Of a stretch of DNA of 64,000 nucleotides, positions 15,029 through 22,811 are shown in pieces. The DNA lies in contig NZ_JOAK01000005.1 of NCBI RefSeq assembly GCF_000720455.1, positions 310,001 through 374,000 of the forward strand, written 5' to 3'. The translations under genes were made by a program, and so were the position numbers. The first letter of the stretch is position 1, and the number at the start of each line of letters is the position of its first letter. Source of the DNA: Streptomyces virginiae (lineage in GTDB: Bacteria; Actinomycetota; Actinomycetes; Streptomycetales; Streptomycetaceae). Under the pieces are notes generated by a model that saw nothing but the letters and a program-made list of their open reading frames with translations, had not been told where the DNA came from and did not search any database.

Positions 15029-16498
15029 CTACTTCTGCGGGCTGGACGGCAGGTCGAGGACGACCTTGGTGCCGCGCGGCTCGGCCCGGACCATGTCGAA
15101 GGTGCCGCCGAGCTCGCCCTCCACGAGGGTCCGGACGATCTGCAGTCCGAGGTTGCCGGCCCGCTGGGGGTCGAAGCCCTCGGGCAGGCCGTCGCCGTCG
15201 TCCAGCACGGTGATCAGCAGCCGGCCGTCCTTGCGGCCGGTCCCGCTGCGCAGCGCGGCCACCTCCACGGTGCCGCGCTCCCCCTGGGGGAAGGCGTGCT
15301 CCAGGGCGTTCTGCAGGATTTCGGTCAGCACCATCGACAGCGGGGTGGCGACCTCCGCGTCGAGGATCCCGAAGCGGCCGGTGCGCCTGCAGTCGACCTT
15401 GCCCGGCGAGATCTCCGAGACCATCGCGATGACGCGGTCGGCGATCTCGTCGAACTCGACCCGCTCGTCGAGGTTCTGAGACAGCGTCTCGTGCACGATC
15501 GCGATCGAGCCGACGCGGCGCACCGCCTCGTTCAGCGCCTCGCGGCCCTGGGGAGAGTCCATTCGGCGGGCCTGCAGCCGCAACAGCGCGGCCACGGTCT
15601 GGAGGTTGTTCTTCACCCGGTGGTGGATCTCCCGGATGGTCGCGTCCTTGGTGATCAGTTCCCGTTCGCGACGGCGCAGTTCCGTGACGTCGCGGCAGAG
15701 CACCAGGGAGCCGATCCGGGTGCCCTTCGGCTTGAGCGGGATGGCGCGCAGCTGGATGACGCCGCCGTTGCCCTCGACTTCGGTCTCCCGGGGGGCCCAG
15801 CCGCTGGCGAGCTTGACCAGTGCCTCGTCGACGGGGCCGCGGGAGGGCGCGAGTTCGGCGGTGGTGGCGCCGAGTTCCTGGCCGACCAGGTCGGAGGCGA
15901 GGCCGAGGCGGTGGTAGGCGGAGAGCGCGTTGGGGGAGGCGTAGGTGACCACGCCGTCGGCGTCGAGCCGGATCAGGCCGTCCCCGACGCGCGGGGAGGC
16001 GTCCATGTCGACCTGCTGGCCGGGGAAGGGGAAGGAGCCCGCCGCGATCATCTGTGCGAGGTCCGAGGCGGACTGGAGGTAGGTCAGCTCCAGTCGGCTG
16101 GGTGTACGCACAGTGAGCAGGTTGGTGTTGCGGGCGATCACTCCCAGTACACGGCCCTCGCGGCGGACGGGGATCGACTCGACGCGGACGGGCACCTCCT
16201 CGCGCCACTCGGGGTCACCCTCGCGCACGATGCGGCCCTCGTCGAGCGCGGCGTCCAGCAGCGGGCGGCGGCCGCGCGGCACCAGGTGGCCGACCATGTC
16301 GTCCTGGTACGAGGTGGGGCCGGTGTTGGGGCGCATCTGGGCGACCGAGACGTACCGGGTGCCGTCGAGGGTGGGCACCCACAGCACGAGGTCGGCGAAG
16401 GAGAGGTCGGAGAGCAGCTGCCACTCCGAGACCAGCAGGTGGAGCCACTCCAGGTCGGTTTCTCCGAGAGCGGTGTGCTGGCGTACGAGGTCGTTCAT
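15029..16498 (-). CDS. PAS-domain histidine kinase, PdtaS-like (HisKA_2 type)
   Basis: A 489-residue cytoplasmic kinase: an N-terminal GAF-like region (1-150), a PAS domain (about 175-285), a HisKA_2 phosphoacceptor block IREIHHRVKNNLQTVAALLR with the phosphorylatable His, and an HATPase domain (QNALEHAF, DDGDGLPEGF, GNLGLQIV). PdtaS kinases phosphorylate ANTAR-domain RNA-binding response regulators. No response regulator is adjacent, so it is an orphan kinase here. The ATG at 16498 is used; a GTG three codons earlier is possible. A DasR-like site lies about 145 bp upstream. Confidence 0.9.
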   Translation of the reverse strand: MNDLVRQHTALGETDLEWLHLLVSEWQLLSDLSFADLVLWVPTLDGTRYVSVAQMRPNTGPTSYQDDMVGHLVPRGRRPLLDAALDEGRIVREGDPEWREEVPVRVESIPVRREGRVLGVIARNTNLLTVRTPSRLELTYLQSASDLAQMIAAGSFPFPGQQVDMDASPRVGDGLIRLDADGVVTYASPNALSAYHRLGLASDLVGQELGATTAELAPSRGPVDEALVKLASGWAPRETEVEGNGGVIQLRAIPLKPKGTRIGSLVLCRDVTELRRRERELITKDATIREIHHRVKNNLQTVAALLRLQARRMDSPQGREALNEAVRRVGSIAIVHETLSQNLDERVEFDEIADRVIAMVSEISPGKVDCRRTGRFGILDAEVATPLSMVLTEILQNALEHAFPQGERGTVEVAALRSGTGRKDGRLLITVLDDGDGLPEGFDPQRAGNLGLQIVRTLVEGELGGTFDMVRAEPRGTKVVLDLPSSPQK

Positions 16499-16642
16499 GG
16501 AGGGCACGTTGCGAGCGTACCCCGGGTACGCACGATGACTTTCCCCACGACGGTACTCAGGAGTATCCAGGAGGGGCGCGGGCCGCGTAGTGTTGGAGGA
16601 AGTGACGGGTTTCCAGCTACCGTCATTGGATGGACAGAACAG

Positions 16643-16658
16643 AATGGTCTAGTCCAGA
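16643..16658. promoter_or_regulatory. dre-like DasR site upstream of the PdtaS-like kinase
   Basis: AATGGTCTAGTCCAGA agrees with the published dre consensus ACTGGTCTAGACCACT at 12 of 16 positions by my count; the central TGGTCTAGTCCA differs at one of twelve. It is the only obvious palindromic site in the kinase upstream region. Confidence 0.5.
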
Positions 16659-16786
16659 ATTGACTTAGAGTCTCCGCCCTCCCCGCACAGGAGGACGGAT
16701 CGAGGTAGTCGCGCGCTCTGCCCTGACCGCGCAGGCACCTCTCACCGGCCGCCGGGAACCGCACACCTGACGGCCGTAAGTACTCC

Positions 16787-16834
16787 GGGCTACGGTGCCG
16801 GACGGGTTGAGGGTCCCGTCCTGCACCGTGGCCC
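16787..16834 (-). terminator. Hairpin terminator of the TetR gene
   Basis: A long stem of about 20 bp with few mismatches (16787-16806 with 16815-16834) and an 8-base loop, starting 21 bp after the TetR stop codon. Confidence 0.65.
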
Positions 16835-16854
16835 AGAGGAATTTTCGGGGCCTT

Positions 16855-17445
16855 TCACGGCCAGGCCAGCAGGGCCCGCTCCGCCACCGCCTCCAGCTCT
16901 TCCCGGGTGGCCCCGTCGCGCGACTGCTGGGACATCCCCTGGAGCACGGCCCCGGCGTAGCGGGCCAGCGCCCGCGCGTCCGTGTCCGCGGGCAGCTCGC
17001 CGGTGGCGATGTCGGCGCGGATCCGGCTCTCGAAGAGCTCCAGGTTGGTGTTGCGGCGCTCGCGCAGTGCCTGGGCCACCTCCTCCGAGGTGGTGTTGAT
17101 CGCCGCGCTGATCACCATGCAGCCCGGCGGGTGGGCCGGGTCGGTGTAGACCTCGGCCGCCTCGCGCAGGATGCGCCCGACGGCGGCGCGGGCGGTGGGC
17201 TCCTCGGCGAGCGCCACGCCGGCGAAGTCGCCGTACCGGCTCCCGTACACCACGACGACCTCGTCGAAGAGCTTGCGCTTGTCGCCGAAGGCCGCGTAGA
17301 GGCTGGGCGCGCTGATGCCGATCGAGGTCGTCAGGTCGGAGATCGAGGTCGCCTCGTAGCCGCGTTCCCAGAAGGCCGTCATCGCCTTGTCCAGGGCGGC
17401 GTCGCGGTCGAAGGAGCGGGGTCTGCCGCGCTGTCCGGTCACCAT
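16855..17445 (-). CDS. TetR-family repressor controlling the divergent SDR gene
   Basis: A 196-residue TetR-family regulator. The N-terminal helix-turn-helix reads ATSISDLTTSIGISAPSLYAAFGDKRKLF (about residues 32-60), and the C-terminal TetR_C-like domain contains the HPPGCMVISAA segment often seen in repressors of short-chain dehydrogenase genes. It is divergent from such a gene, with two related operator-like dyads between, so local repression and autoregulation are likely. The ligand is unknown. Confidence 0.9.
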   Translation of the reverse strand: MVTGQRGRPRSFDRDAALDKAMTAFWERGYEATSISDLTTSIGISAPSLYAAFGDKRKLFDEVVVVYGSRYGDFAGVALAEEPTARAAVGRILREAAEVYTDPAHPPGCMVISAAINTTSEEVAQALRERRNTNLELFESRIRADIATGELPADTDARALARYAGAVLQGMSQQSRDGATREELEAVAERALLAWP

Positions 17446-17457
17446 CCGCTCATTCTA

Positions 17458-17505
17458 TAGCGGGCGCTAGTGAATCTGATACGGTCCTTTCTGTAGCGAC
17501 CACTA
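17458..17505. promoter_or_regulatory. Pair of TetR operators in the TetR/SDR intergenic region
   Basis: TAGCGGGCGCTA (17458-17469, a perfect dyad) and TAGCGACCACTA (17494-17505), both followed by GTGA or GCGA, share the form TAGCGnnCnCTAGyGA and are 36 bp apart. The spacing covers both divergent promoters. Confidence 0.65.
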
Positions 17506-17528
17506 GCGAATGCGGAGGGGGGCGCGTC

Positions 17529-18290
17529 ATGGGCGTGCTCGAAGGAAAGACGGCACTGGTCACGGGCGGCAGCCGGGGCATCGGCCGGGCCGTGGCGGAG
17601 CGGCTGGCACGGGACGGGGCACTGGTGGCGGTGCACTACGGCCGCAACGCGGCGGCGGCAGAGGAGACCGTCGCGGCGATCGGGGCGGCCGGCGGGCGGG
17701 CCTTCGCCATCCGGGCCGAGCTGGGGGTCCCGGGGGACGCGCAGGCCCTCTGGGAGGCGTACGGGGCCCATCCCGCGCACACGGAGGCGGTGGACATCCT
17801 CGTCAACAACGCGGGGGCGGCGACCTTCGCGGGGATCGCGGACACCGACGAGGAGGCGTACGACCGGGCGCACGCGCTGAACGCCAAGGCGCCGTTCTTC
17901 GTGATCCAGCACGGGCTGGCGCGGTTGCGGGACGGGGGCCGGATCGTGAACGTGACCGGCACCCCGGACCTCGCGCTGCCGGCGATCCTCGCGACGGTCA
18001 TGGCGAAGGGCGCGGCGAACGCCATGACGCGCTCGCTGGCCGCCGAACTGGCGCCGCGCGGGATCACCGTGAACTCGGTCGGGCCGGGGATCACCGAGAC
18101 GGACCTGAACGCGGCCCTGCTCGGGGACCCCGGGACCCGGGCCCACCTGGCCGCCCGCTCGGTCTTCCACCGGGTGGGCACGGCGGAGGAGGTGGCGGAC
18201 GTGGTGGCCTTCCTGGCCTCGGCGGATTCCCGCTGGGTCACGGGCCAGCACCTGGACGCCACGGGCGGCCTGCAGTTGGCACTGATCTAG
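17529..18290 (+). CDS. Short-chain dehydrogenase/reductase
   Basis: A 253-residue classical SDR: the TGGSRGIG cofactor loop (residues 11-18), NNAGA, and the usual C-terminal GQHLDATGG. At the catalytic centre the usual YxxxK position reads as ATVMAKGAANAM: the Lys is present but the Tyr appears to be replaced by Val/Met, so activity is uncertain. Such proteins are NAD(P)-dependent oxidoreductases of mostly unknown substrate. The divergent TetR repressor suggests induction by a small molecule, possibly the substrate. Confidence 0.88.
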   Translation: MGVLEGKTALVTGGSRGIGRAVAERLARDGALVAVHYGRNAAAAEETVAAIGAAGGRAFAIRAELGVPGDAQALWEAYGAHPAHTEAVDILVNNAGAATFAGIADTDEEAYDRAHALNAKAPFFVIQHGLARLRDGGRIVNVTGTPDLALPAILATVMAKGAANAMTRSLAAELAPRGITVNSVGPGITETDLNAALLGDPGTRAHLAARSVFHRVGTAEEVADVVAFLASADSRWVTGQHLDATGGLQLALI

Positions 18291-18299
18291 GGGGGTCTT

Positions 18300-18342
18300 T
18301 CGGATCTTGTCGGCCGAGCAGCGCGGGCCCGGCAAGATCCGA
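18300..18342. terminator. Terminator between the SDR and M8-like protease genes
   Basis: A 14-bp stem with one G-T pair (18300-18313 with 18329-18342) and a 15-base loop, between convergent genes. Confidence 0.65.
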
Positions 18343-18367
18343 TGGACACACCCTGGGCCGGACGGCG

Positions 18368-19249
18368 CTACGGCCGTTCGGAGGGGATGGAGCTGGGGAC
18401 GGTCGGGAGCACGACGCCCCGCGGGGGCTCGGGCGGCCCTTCGCCCGCCGCCGCGATCCCCATGAGGTCGGGCAGCTCGTAGGGCTCCGCACCGTCGAGG
18501 TCGACCTCGTAGCCGATGTCCCCGAGGCTCGCCGCCGTCAGTCGGCTCAGCGGGTTGCCGGCCGCGGCGATGGTCGGCGACATCAGCTCGTTGCCGAAGA
18601 CCGTCTCTCGCCAGTGACTGCCCGCGCTGCCGGTGTCGCCGACGTTCGCGACCGGGACCGGGAGGGGCTGCCCCGCACCGCGGAGAATGCCGAACTCGGC
18701 CATGGCGCCCGGGCCGACGAAGGTGGGGTTGCCGGGAGCGAGGACCGGGGGCCAGTCCTTCAGCAGGCCGAAGGCGCTCCAGACGAATGCGCCGATCCCC
18801 AGGCAGTGACCCATCTCGTGGGTGATGACGTCGAGCAGCGAGCCGTCGTCTTCCATCTGGCCGAGGTCGGCCTTGTCGAACCGCATGACGGCCTTCGCCG
18901 GGAGACCCGCCCCGGCGAGCGCCGTCTGCGGCCGGAAGATGCGCGGCCCGGCCTCGCCGAGGACGCCGAAGACGCCGTCGAGGAAGACCCCTTCGGCGTC
19001 GATCAGGATGTCGTCGACGACCACCTCGCCGCTGAAGTCGCGGATGATCGCGGTCTCCAGGTCACCGACGATGACCCGTGCCCAGCGCTCGGCCGCCTCG
19101 GCGAAGACGTCCTTCTGGCTGTTCGACAGCCCTGCGATGAAGCGGACCTCGATCTGGAACGGGGAGGAGGTCTCCGCGAGATCGGCGGCGCGCGTGGCGC
19201 TCGCCACGGCTCTGTAACTCTCGAAGGTGTAGGTCGGATTCCTGGCCAT
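18368..19249 (-). CDS. Leishmanolysin-like zinc metalloprotease (M8-type metzincin)
   Basis: A 293-residue protein with HEMGHCLGIG at residues 144-153 (HExxHxxG), a third likely zinc ligand in GSHWRE (His212) after an insertion of about 60 residues, and a Met-turn ELMSP (Met223). That order and spacing are those of leishmanolysin-type (M8) proteases rather than matrixins. No signal peptide or membrane segment is visible, so an extracellular role would need a non-classical exit. The start is ATG 19249 with GGAG about 9 bp upstream. It stands alone, with no obvious partner gene. Confidence 0.8.
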   Translation of the reverse strand: MARNPTYTFESYRAVASATRAADLAETSSPFQIEVRFIAGLSNSQKDVFAEAAERWARVIVGDLETAIIRDFSGEVVVDDILIDAEGVFLDGVFGVLGEAGPRIFRPQTALAGAGLPAKAVMRFDKADLGQMEDDGSLLDVITHEMGHCLGIGAFVWSAFGLLKDWPPVLAPGNPTFVGPGAMAEFGILRGAGQPLPVPVANVGDTGSAGSHWRETVFGNELMSPTIAAAGNPLSRLTAASLGDIGYEVDLDGAEPYELPDLMGIAAAGEGPPEPPRGVVLPTVPSSIPSERP

Positions 19250-19464
19250 GACCACCACTCCAATCGCACATAGCACGATTTACCTACCAAAGCCACCTTA
19301 TGCGACAAAGGAGTTGTAGACAGGGCAACCAATCGCAGGTCAGACCGGCTGTAGCACCGTGCACCGCATCGGCCTCACGGGTGACCCCCGGGAGGCCGGA
19401 CGCCTGGATCGGGATCACCATGGAAAGCGTCGAGACCCCCGCCGCACCCGGCTCCCTCTGCTAG

Positions 19465-19480
19465 ATTGGTCTATACCACA
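19465..19480. promoter_or_regulatory. dre site (DasR operator) of nagB
   Basis: ATTGGTCTATACCACA matches the dre consensus at 13 of 16 positions and lies 28 bp before the nagB start. DasR repression of nagB is well established in S. coelicolor. Confidence 0.85.
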
Positions 19481-19507
19481 CCACCTCTCCAGATCGGCAG
19501 GCCCCGC

Positions 19508-20293
19508 GTGGAAGTTGTCATCGTCCCGGACGCCAAGGCAGGCGGCGAGCTCATCGCGGAGGCCATGGCCGCCCTGGTACGCCGCAAGCCCGACGCCCTG
19601 CTCGGCGTGGCGACCGGCTCTACCCCGCTGCCCGTCTACGAGGCGCTCGCGCGCAAGGTCGGGGCGGGTGAGGTCGACGCCTCCGCGGCCCGGATATGCC
19701 AGCTCGACGAGTACGTCGGCCTGCCGGCCGGGCACCCCGAGTCCTACCGCGCCGTCGTGCTGCGCGAGGTCGTCGAGCCCCTGGGACTGACCGAGGCCTC
19801 CTTCATGGGCCCCGACGGTTCGGCCGAGGACGTCGTCGCCGCGTGCGAGGCCTACGACCGTGCCCTCGCCGAGGCCGGCGGCGTCGACCTGCAGCTGCTG
19901 GGCATCGGCACCGACGGGCACATCGGCTTCAACGAGCCCTGCTCCTCCCTGGCCTCGCGCACCCGCATCAAGACGCTGACGGAGCAGACCCGCGTGGACA
20001 ACGCGCGCTTCTTCGACGACGACCTGGAGCAGGTGCCGCACCACGTCATCACCCAGGGCATCGGCACCATCCTCGACGCCCGCCACCTGGTGCTGCTGGC
20101 CACCGGCGAGGGCAAGGCCGAGGCCGTCGCGCAGACCGTCGAGGGGCCGCTGTCGGCTCTGGTACCGGCGTCCGCGCTGCAACTGCACCGGCACGCCACC
20201 GTCGTCGTGGACGAGGCCGCCGCCTCGAAGCTCAAGCTGGCCGACTACTTCCGCCACGCCTACGCCAACAAGCCGTCCTGGCAGGGGCTGTAG
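19508..20293 (+). CDS. nagB: Glucosamine-6-phosphate deaminase
   Basis: A 261-residue enzyme converting glucosamine-6-phosphate to fructose-6-phosphate and ammonia, the last dedicated step of GlcNAc catabolism. LGVATGSTPLPVYEAL is the substrate-phosphate loop, and CQLDEYVGLP and GIGTDGHIGFNEP carry the catalytic Asp/His residues. The start is GTG 19508, directly after the dre operator, and the length equals the family norm. It is convergent with the das cluster, with two strong hairpins between. Its product links aminosugars to glycolysis, and its substrate is an allosteric effector of DasR. Confidence 0.96.
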   Translation: MEVVIVPDAKAGGELIAEAMAALVRRKPDALLGVATGSTPLPVYEALARKVGAGEVDASAARICQLDEYVGLPAGHPESYRAVVLREVVEPLGLTEASFMGPDGSAEDVVAACEAYDRALAEAGGVDLQLLGIGTDGHIGFNEPCSSLASRTRIKTLTEQTRVDNARFFDDDLEQVPHHVITQGIGTILDARHLVLLATGEGKAEAVAQTVEGPLSALVPASALQLHRHATVVVDEAAASKLKLADYFRHAYANKPSWQGL

Positions 20294-20303
20294 ACCCCGC
20301 AAC

Positions 20304-20349
20304 GCGCCGAGGGCCGGGCACCCCCGCGGGGGAGCCCGGCCCTCGGCGC
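20304..20349 (+). terminator. Terminator of nagB
   Basis: A 16-bp perfect stem (20304-20319 with 20334-20349), extended by an inner five-pair C/G helix. It begins 10 bp after the nagB stop. Confidence 0.85.
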
Positions 20350-20357
20350 ATACGCGG

Positions 20358-20397
20358 CGGAGCCGGGCACCACCCCTGTGACAGGTGCCCGGCTCCG
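20358..20397 (-). terminator. Terminator of the das operon
   Basis: A 14-bp perfect stem (20358-20371 with 20384-20397) and 12-base loop, immediately beyond the dasD stop codon. Confidence 0.8.
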
Positions 20398-20410
20398 GTT
20401 CCGCGGCGCG

Positions 20411-21913
20411 TCACACGGCCGTGACGGCCCCCGCGACGACCTCGGCGGCGGCGCGTCCGCAGACGCGCGCGGCACCGTGCGTGGCGATGTGCAGGGCTCC
20501 TCGCGGCTCGGCGCGCGGCAGCCCCATCTCGACCACCACCGTGTCCGGCCGGGCCTCGACCAGGGTGTCCAGCACCTCGGCCATCCACGGGTGGCGGTGC
20601 GCGTCGCGGACCACCGCGACGACGGTCCGCTCCCCCGCCGCCGCCAGGATCTCCGCGGCGGTGGCGCCCTGCGGGTAGAGGTCCGAGGCGGTGTCCGGCA
20701 GCAGCGCGGCCAACTCGGCGGCCGGGCCCCAGGGGGTCTCGTCGCCGACGGCGATGTTCGCGACCGGGGTCAGGGTCGCGACGTACGGGCCGGTCAGCGG
20801 GCCCGCCGTACCGGTGACGAGGAGGGCCCGGCGGGCGGCGGTCAGGCCGATGCCGGACGCGCGGCTCCCCTCCGGCCGCGCGTCGGGCCGGGCCCCCTGG
20901 GTCCACGCGGCCAGCGCGCGGACCCGGGCGGCCGCGTCGGCGAGGCGCTCCTGGGGCAGCGTGCCCTCCCTTACGGCCGCGACCAGGGCGTCGCGCAGCC
21001 GCAGGACGGTGTCCTCGTCGGCGAGTCCGCCGCCGACGCAGATGGCGTCGGCGCCCGCCGCGATGGCCAGGACCGAGCCGCGCTCGATCCCGTAGGTCCC
21101 GGCGATGGCGTGCATCTCCATGCCGTCGGTGACGATGAGGCCCTCGTAGCCGAGTTCCTTGCGCAGCAGCCCGGTCAGGATCTGCGGGCTGAGCGTGGCC
21201 GGGCGGGTCGGGTCGAGGGCGGGCACCAGGATGTGCGCGCTCATCACGGCCTTCGTCCCGGCCTCGATGGCGGCCTTGAACGGTACGAGTTCCCGTGCGG
21301 CGAGGGTGTCGAGGTCGACGTCGATGCGCGGCAGGGCGTGGTGGGAGTCGACGTTGGTGTCGCCGTGGCCGGGGAAGTGCTTGGTGCACGCGGCGACGCC
21401 GGCCGCCTGGAGCCCCTCGACGTAGGCGGCGGTGTGCCGGGCGGCGAGGTGGGTGTCGGCGCCGAAGGAGCGTACGCCGATGACCGGGTTGTCCGGGTTG
21501 GAGTTGACGTCGGCGGAGGGGGCCCAGTTGAGGTTGACCCCGCACTCGGCGAGGCGGCGGCCCAGCTCGTGGGCGACGTCCCGGGTCAGGCGGGTGTCGT
21601 CGACGGCGCCGAGGGCCAGGTTGCCGGGGAAGGACGAACCGCCCCGGACCTCCAGGCGGGTGACGTCGCCGCCCTCCTCGTCGATGGCGACGAGGACGTC
21701 GTCGCGTTCGGCGCGCAGCTGCGCGGTCAGCGCGGCGAGTTGCCCGGGCGAGGCGATGTTGCGGCCGAACAGGCCGACGGAGGTGAGGCCTTCGCCGATC
21801 CTGCGGAGCAGCCATGCGGGGGCGGTGGTGCCCTCGAAGCCGGGCTGGAGGACGGCGAGGGCGTCGCGCGTGACCTCGTCGGAGGCGGTGGCGCGGTGCG
21901 CAAGGACGGTCAT
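20411..21913 (-). CDS. dasD: GH3 beta-N-acetylglucosaminidase DasD
   Basis: A 500-residue family 3 glycoside hydrolase of the NagZ-like branch: VAIDEEGGDVTRLE, the KHFPGHGDTNVDSHH loop carrying the His-Asp catalytic dyad, and the nucleophile Asp in LIVTDGMEMHAI. It lacks a signal peptide, so it would hydrolyse imported chitobiose inside the cell. Only 7 bp separate it from dasC upstream, making it the last gene of a dasABCD transcript. It supplies GlcNAc for NagK/NagA/NagB. The C-terminal 130 residues after the barrel are poorly conserved-looking. Confidence 0.92.
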   Translation of the reverse strand: MTVLAHRATASDEVTRDALAVLQPGFEGTTAPAWLLRRIGEGLTSVGLFGRNIASPGQLAALTAQLRAERDDVLVAIDEEGGDVTRLEVRGGSSFPGNLALGAVDDTRLTRDVAHELGRRLAECGVNLNWAPSADVNSNPDNPVIGVRSFGADTHLAARHTAAYVEGLQAAGVAACTKHFPGHGDTNVDSHHALPRIDVDLDTLAARELVPFKAAIEAGTKAVMSAHILVPALDPTRPATLSPQILTGLLRKELGYEGLIVTDGMEMHAIAGTYGIERGSVLAIAAGADAICVGGGLADEDTVLRLRDALVAAVREGTLPQERLADAAARVRALAAWTQGARPDARPEGSRASGIGLTAARRALLVTGTAGPLTGPYVATLTPVANIAVGDETPWGPAAELAALLPDTASDLYPQGATAAEILAAAGERTVVAVVRDAHRHPWMAEVLDTLVEARPDTVVVEMGLPRAEPRGALHIATHGAARVCGRAAAEVVAGAVTAV

Positions 21914-21920
21914 GTGGGCG

Positions 21921-22811
21921 TCATCCCTTCACGGCGCCGGCGGTCATGCCGCCGACTGCCTTGCGCTGGAGGAAGATGAAGATCAGCAGGACCGGGACCG
22001 CGAAGAGCGAGGAGGCGGCCATGGTGGCGCCCCAGTCGTTGCCGAAGGCGGACATGAACTCGGTCAGCCACAGGGGCAGGGTCTGCGCGGTCTTGTCCTT
22101 GTTGAGGATCAGGACCATGGCGAACTCGTTCCAGGCCGTGATGAAGCCGAAGAGCGAGGTGGACATCAGGCCGGGGGCCAGCAGCGGGAAGATCACCTTG
22201 CGGAAGGCCTGGCCGCGGGTGCAGCCGTCGATCTGGGCGGCTTCCTCCAGGGTCACCGGGACGGCGGCGATGAAGCCGCGCAGGGTCCAGATGGTGAAGG
22301 GGAGGATCATCACGAAGTAGATGGCGGTGAGCAGCGGGAGGCTGTTCAGCATCTCGCCGTCGCGGGCGATCATGTACATCGCGATGACCATGACCTCCCA
22401 GGGGGCCATCTGGGCCATCATCACGGTGAGGACCAGGCCCTTGCGGCCCTTGAACCGCATCCGGGCGATGGCGAAGCTCGCGGCGAGGGCGACGAGCAGG
22501 GCCAGCAGGACGGCGCCGACGGTGACCAGGACGCTGTTGGTGACGTACGTCCAGAAGTTCTGGACCCCGGTGGCCTTGCCGAAGTTGTCCAGCGTCGGCG
22601 TGAAGACGAAGACGGGGTCCTTCGTGAGCATCTGGTCGGACGGCTTGAGGGCCGACGAGAACATCCAGTACACGGGGAAGACGAAGACCAGGGCCAGCAG
22701 GAGGGCACCGAGGTTCTTGGCCACGGCTGCGGGGCGCACCGGGCGGCGGGTGCGGAGCTGCTGTGCGGGCCTCTCGGGAGCCGCGGGCTTCGGGGCGGTG
22801 GTCGTGCTCAC
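21921..22811 (-). CDS. dasC: Chitobiose ABC transporter permease DasC
   Basis: A 296-residue permease with six hydrophobic segments and the EAA loop EEAAQIDGCTRGQAFRKVIFP, which docks the ATPase (MsiK in Streptomyces, encoded elsewhere). It belongs to the MalG-like sugar permease family. The GTG start overlaps the dasB stop by 4 bp (GTGA), indicating translational coupling. With DasA and DasB it imports N,N'-diacetylchitobiose and GlcNAc. Confidence 0.95.
   Translation of the reverse strand: MSTTTAPKPAAPERPAQQLRTRRPVRPAAVAKNLGALLLALVFVFPVYWMFSSALKPSDQMLTKDPVFVFTPTLDNFGKATGVQNFWTYVTNSVLVTVGAVLLALLVALAASFAIARMRFKGRKGLVLTVMMAQMAPWEVMVIAMYMIARDGEMLNSLPLLTAIYFVMILPFTIWTLRGFIAAVPVTLEEAAQIDGCTRGQAFRKVIFPLLAPGLMSTSLFGFITAWNEFAMVLILNKDKTAQTLPLWLTEFMSAFGNDWGATMAASSLFAVPVLLIFIFLQRKAVGGMTAGAVKG

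Larger units (their letters stand above)
16499..16854. other. Gene-free gap between the sensor kinase and a TetR regulator
   Basis: 356 bp without a convincing coding frame. It contains a DasR-like dre site (16643-16658) near the middle and a hairpin serving as TetR terminator at 16787-16834. The remainder shows no feature I recognise. Confidence 0.6.
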
